Assembly (NCBI GenBank): GCA_034766995.1
Contig: CM068313.1
Span: 18,098,012 to 18,162,011, forward strand
Reading direction: 5' to 3'
Length of the DNA: 64,000 bases
From: Acanthacorydalis orientalis
Lineage: Eukaryota > Arthropoda > Insecta > Megaloptera > Corydalidae
The notes under the pieces were generated by a model. It was not told where the DNA came from, did not search any database, and saw only the letters and a list, made by a program, of their open reading frames with translations. Shown here piece after piece: positions 59,759 through 64,000 of this stretch; position 1 is the first letter of the stretch; each line of letters opens with the position of its first letter. Made by a program: the position numbers and the translations under genes.

Positions 59759-60002
59759 TATTATACTGTTCAAAGGAATTTTGAAAATAATAGCTTATAA
59801 AATAATAATAAAGTTTGTATAAGAGGAAGACAGGTATGCGATTATTATACATAATATAGAATATGATCTCAAACAAAGTAAGTATTAGGTAAGAAACGTT
59901 ACATACATGAAATCCGACGAGATATGTATCCATTTTTGATAACATTAGCATATACCTATAATACAGTACTCGGAGTTGACTGAATATTTTAAGATAAAAG
60001 CT

Positions 60003-60291
60003 TCTTAAAAACACCCACACTAAAAGTAACGTTTAGTTTACAAGCAGTTTCTGTTGCTTTATCACTCATTTTGAACTCATACAAAAAAATGCTCTTATTT
60101 ACTTCTTTTCCATCTTTAATTCAATAGCCCAATTTTCAATAAAAATTAATAAAATCAAAATCGATGTTACAAAAATACAGACCGAAAAATGCACTTTAAA
60201 ATGATATTAATACGAATACGATGAAAGGACACTGATAAAATGAGGTTAGAATTCAAAAACAAAAACCGTAGTTATTTTCCTACCAACATAT
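60003..60291 (-). mobile_element. truncated mariner element, copy 3
   Basis: Read on the minus strand from 60291 it starts with the same TIR (GTTGGTAGGAAAATAACTAC) and 5' leader as copies 1 and 2, then ETACKLNVTFSVGV-like transposase sequence, and breaks off near 60003. It lies 245 bases from copy 2 in opposite orientation. No second TIR was found. Confidence 0.78.
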
Positions 60292-61661
60292 TATTTAAAA
60301 AAATATTAAAATATTGTTTTTATTGTTTTCCAGTATATTTCAGTCATAACAAACACAAAAAAAATAGATATATATGTTTTAAACAAACTGATAAAGGAAA
60401 ACGAGCAATAATGTGTGCTCTTTACTCATCAGTAATTTTTTTCTTCTTCGCTCGAATTATTTAATATAAAATAAAAATGCTTTCTTAACAGTAGCTGAAT
60501 ATGTTAAATTCAATGATTTTATATAAATTGACAAATTAAAATCATGGAAACTGTAATTTTCACTTATACGGAATTTTAACTTTTATTTACCAAAAATTAT
60601 ATATAGTTTTATATATTTTTCAGATATAACAATGGGATAACGTAGATAACAAATTAATTTTTTTCTAAGAAAAAAACATCTAACGCTCATAAAACGGGTT
60701 CTATACTTTACTATGAACATACTAACCTCATTAATAATTTCAATTTTAAACAGAGATAAAAAGTTAATCGAAACGAAATTAGATGCTTTACTTTACGCGC
60801 CACGTTTAACAAATATTTACTTTTTAAATAAATATTTTCAAGAATGAAGATACTGTTGAAAATGAATTTAACGAGTTTATCGATTCTTGAATTATTTTTA
60901 AAGAGGAATTAAATAAACTTGTGAACCGTAGTTAATTTTGATTAGTAATCTAATCATTTCATTTGAATTATTTTTGTGTTAATTCAGTCTTGAAAATCAG
61001 TCATTTCGTTTGTAAAAACGAACTTTTATTTGAAATTTACATATTTTATATCTGAAATTCGACTAAATTTGATTTAAACAATATTTGGCTTTGGTTTAAA
61101 TATTTATTACTATTCACATCTAAAAATATTTAAATATTTTACGGAATGATATATTTTATTGTTCTTAAATATTTTTAATTTAATAAAATGACAAAAATTA
61201 TCATATATCTAGTTGAAGATATGACTGAGATTTTAGCTTTGTGATTGTAGCGAAAATTGTATTCAAAATTAATGTGCTTTTATCACAAATAACGATAAAA
61301 TTTTGACTTCATTATGCGTATAAATTAAAAATATGGTTTCCTTTACTATTTTTAACCATAATACTGACTCAGTTTCAATTACTTCAAGAATTCAGGGTGA
61401 AAATTTATACTCTTTGCCCAATTTATATTCTAATTTAAAATCAGAATCATAAAAGATTATTGACTGGAAAATTCCTTGTGAATGTGTAATTTGTAACTTT
61501 TAATCAGAATATATACATAATCGCAGTCATGTTGAAAAATGTATATGATCCTTATTTATATGTTAATTATGTGGCAACTGTAAAACTTCTCACTGGAAAA
61601 ATTGAACATTTTTGTGTTAGTCTTATAGAAATACATGTATACCATTAATATAACTATTTTG

Positions 61662-61720
61662 TTAGGTTGGTGCAAAAATAATTGCGGTGTTTATAATTTT
61701 AAGTTTGGCGCCGATTTTTC
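61662..61720 (+). mobile_element. solo mariner-type terminal repeat
   Basis: TTAGGTTGGTGCAAAAATAA followed by TTGCGGTGTTTATAATTTTA is a typical mariner 5' end, differing from the three copies above (TGCAAAA instead of AGGAAAA), so it comes from another subfamily. No transposase or opposite TIR is visible nearby. Confidence 0.6.
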
Positions 61721-62200
61721 TAGTTATCGCTAATCTTTGTTATAGTCATGTGATACATAATATAGTCTCAAAATAAACCACGATTAAGAAAATTAAATAT
61801 AATTACAGTTAAAATGAAGATAAATTTAATTAATAAAATACTTAGAATTTTTTTTTCATAACGCATTTTTCAAAGAAAGCATGTATGTAAGGAGAAAATA
61901 ACTTTATTTCTAGTCATTAAACTTAATTCCATTAAAAACGAATATAACCCATTGATTAAAAATCGTGTTAATATTCAATTATCATTTTTCCAATAATAAA
62001 AATATTGGTACAAAAACGATACATGGAATTCGATAAGTATAAAATAAAATAATATTTACATGAAATACACTAAATTACTATTAAATAGGTTTTTTTTATT
62101 ACGAGTAGATGGTTTAATATATACTATTTTATTTATAAAAACTTACATAAATACACAATTGTATTTAAACGCTACAAAATATGTAAATTAATTACATACT

Positions 62201-62242
<42 letters not shown>

Positions 62243-63426
62243 AAAATAACCATATCTTAAAAGATTGTACTTTTGAATGGAAACGAAATGTAGTTTAATC
62301 GAAAAACAATTTGAAAAGAAGATAAAACTTTTTTAAATTTTAAATTTACTTTCGTTATATTTAAATACTATATGTGAGTATATGTATTATTTTACATTAT
62401 TTTATAAAGCACAATACATACACATGTTCTATTTTTCGCATCTGATTGAATATATTTCTGAAATGTTTGAAAAATATCTGAATAAATTTGAACTTAGAAA
62501 AGACGTCATTGAATTGATTAAAACTTTCATGTTGTTATATTTTGCATCAGAAGTGTAAAACATATTATGTGTACATATACATACATATATATATACACTA
62601 ATTTAAAATAAATTAGTTTAAACATTTCAGTTTGTTGGAACTTTTTTGTTAATGAAAATAGGTAAAAAAATTAAATTACATTCACTAGCAGAGAGATTTG
62701 AAAGTGCAAAACTAAACAAGTTAGACGCAGGTAGTTAAAGAGGAATTTAATTATATTGAAATATTCATCTTGTAAGAACACAGCATCACTCAGATTATGG
62801 TGATTTACGTTATAGTTATGTACAAACATTATAATTTGTCTGTGAAGGAATTTAGGAGTTACATTTTTAGGAAATTATATTCTATGTTATTATTCCTACA
62901 ACGAAAAAAATAACGACTAAAGTCCTTTATTAATAAACAAAATATAAGATAAACATTTATTTTACGCTTCTTAAGCACTCTTTGAAAATGTTTTCGTACT
63001 CTTTGTGTTTTTAGAATTTCAATTATTTCTAATTTATTTATATTTCTTTTGTATATATTTTAGTATAAGGAATAAACGAGAGTATTAAAAAATAATATAA
63101 ACCGTTGATAAACATAATTTAAAAAAAGATGTACGTCTAAATATAAAACGATTTTTTTGAACAGAATTCAGTAAATAAAATAAATGATGGTTTTAATAAG
63201 AAACATACGTTTCTCTTTTATCTTTTTAATATTTTCATGTTCGTCTTTAAGACCGACAAAATAATGTACGAGATAATGAAGAAAAATTACTGTAATTATA
63301 CTACTGTAATATATTTACTCTTGAAAATTACGATATTATTATAAGATGTTCGCAAACTCTTTAAAAATTGTTGAAAATTTACTGTCGAATAATTAGAACA
63401 GTTAATTCTTGGAAAATTATAAAATG

Positions 63427-63472
<46 letters not shown>

Positions 63473-64000
63473 GTAATGTTTCCAGATAAATATTTTTTAT
63501 TGTATGGACGATCGATTTGTGTCTGAGTTAAAAAATGCATGACTAATATACTGACTGGTAATTATATAAAGAAAACGAATACAAGAAACATCTAATTTGC
63601 ATTTTTTTTTTAAAAAAAAACGTATTAAATCTATATGAAAGTTCTGTTATTTTCGATTGTATACAATAGTAATTATTTTCCTAATGATGAATCATAGATT
63701 GTTTTTGGATGTCTACGTGGATAGAGTGTAAAAGCTTGTAATGATATTTTTAGACCTTAGTCACTTGTTTGTGTTATCTGGAGCAAATAATATGTCGGCA
63801 GACAACGTGCATTTAAGACACTGTATTTTATGAGTTACAAAAAAAGAACATCGCGAAAGTTTTTAATTTTATGTATGAAATGCATTTGGAAATATATCAT
63901 GATTATTTAAATCTGCTATAGATAGGCTGTTAATTTTTGATTGTTTAATCAGAACACGAACAATTAAAAAAATTTTTGGATTAGTTCGACATTAATAAAA

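Larger units (their letters stand above)
49131..64000. other. non-coding tail: upstream Pkc intron or flank
   Basis: No PKC C1-domain exon (HxxCxxC patterns on the minus strand) or other clear exon was found in these 15 kb. It holds mariner fragments (52540, 57030, 59177, 60003, 61662), a direct repeat pair (54092 and 54658), a GC-rich block (55660-55910) and many microsatellites. It is probably a long 5' intron of Pkc, with the C1 exons outside the window. Confidence 0.6.

Overview
The window is very AT-rich animal DNA, almost certainly from an insect. It has spliced genes with short AT-rich introns, many degraded mariner-type transposons and roughly fifty long (TA)n tracts (counted by eye). 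Gene content and transposon types suggest a hymenopteran (bee, ant or wasp), but this is an inference and no species can be named.

Two genes are clear and they converge. On the plus strand, ten coding exons between 8685 and 34583 encode most of cubitus interruptus (Ci, the single insect Gli protein), the zinc-finger effector of Hedgehog signalling. The conserved N-terminal motif, SYGH Sufu-binding site, five zinc fingers, PKA-site cluster, CBP-binding motif and C-terminus are all present; only the 5' coding exon(s) are missing. An intron of about 20 kb (8795-28703) separates the first visible exon from the rest. On the minus strand, nine exons between 49130 and 43102 encode the C2 domain, kinase domain and C-terminal tail of a conventional calcium-dependent protein kinase C (Pkc53E-like). 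The exons for its C1 domains were not found and should lie to the right of 49130, probably beyond the window.

Region by region: 1-8684 is 5' flank or 5' intron of ci, with a small CpG-rich island at 5395-5580 and a mariner derivative at 1986-2562. The interval 8795-28703 is the giant ci intron, with LINE tails, a Tigger remnant, mariner debris, several terminal-inverted-repeat elements and a few GC-richer blocks that could be enhancers. The interval 28704-34583 holds the ci exon cluster. Next come 8.5 kb of AT-rich sequence between the two 3' ends, and then 43102-49130 with Pkc. The interval 49131-64000 is non-coding as far as can be read, with mariner pieces and a GC-rich block carrying a perfect CRE at 55837.

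The most interesting signals are these: a 53-bp identical sequence in the two introns flanking the in-frame Ci zinc-finger 3/4 exon; an approximately 15-copy 11-residue tandem repeat and a Cys/Asn/Gln-rich segment in the Ci activation region; small inverted-repeat elements that sit against or inside (TA)n tracts; and paired non-coding blocks within the ci intron. No wholly new multi-gene system was found.
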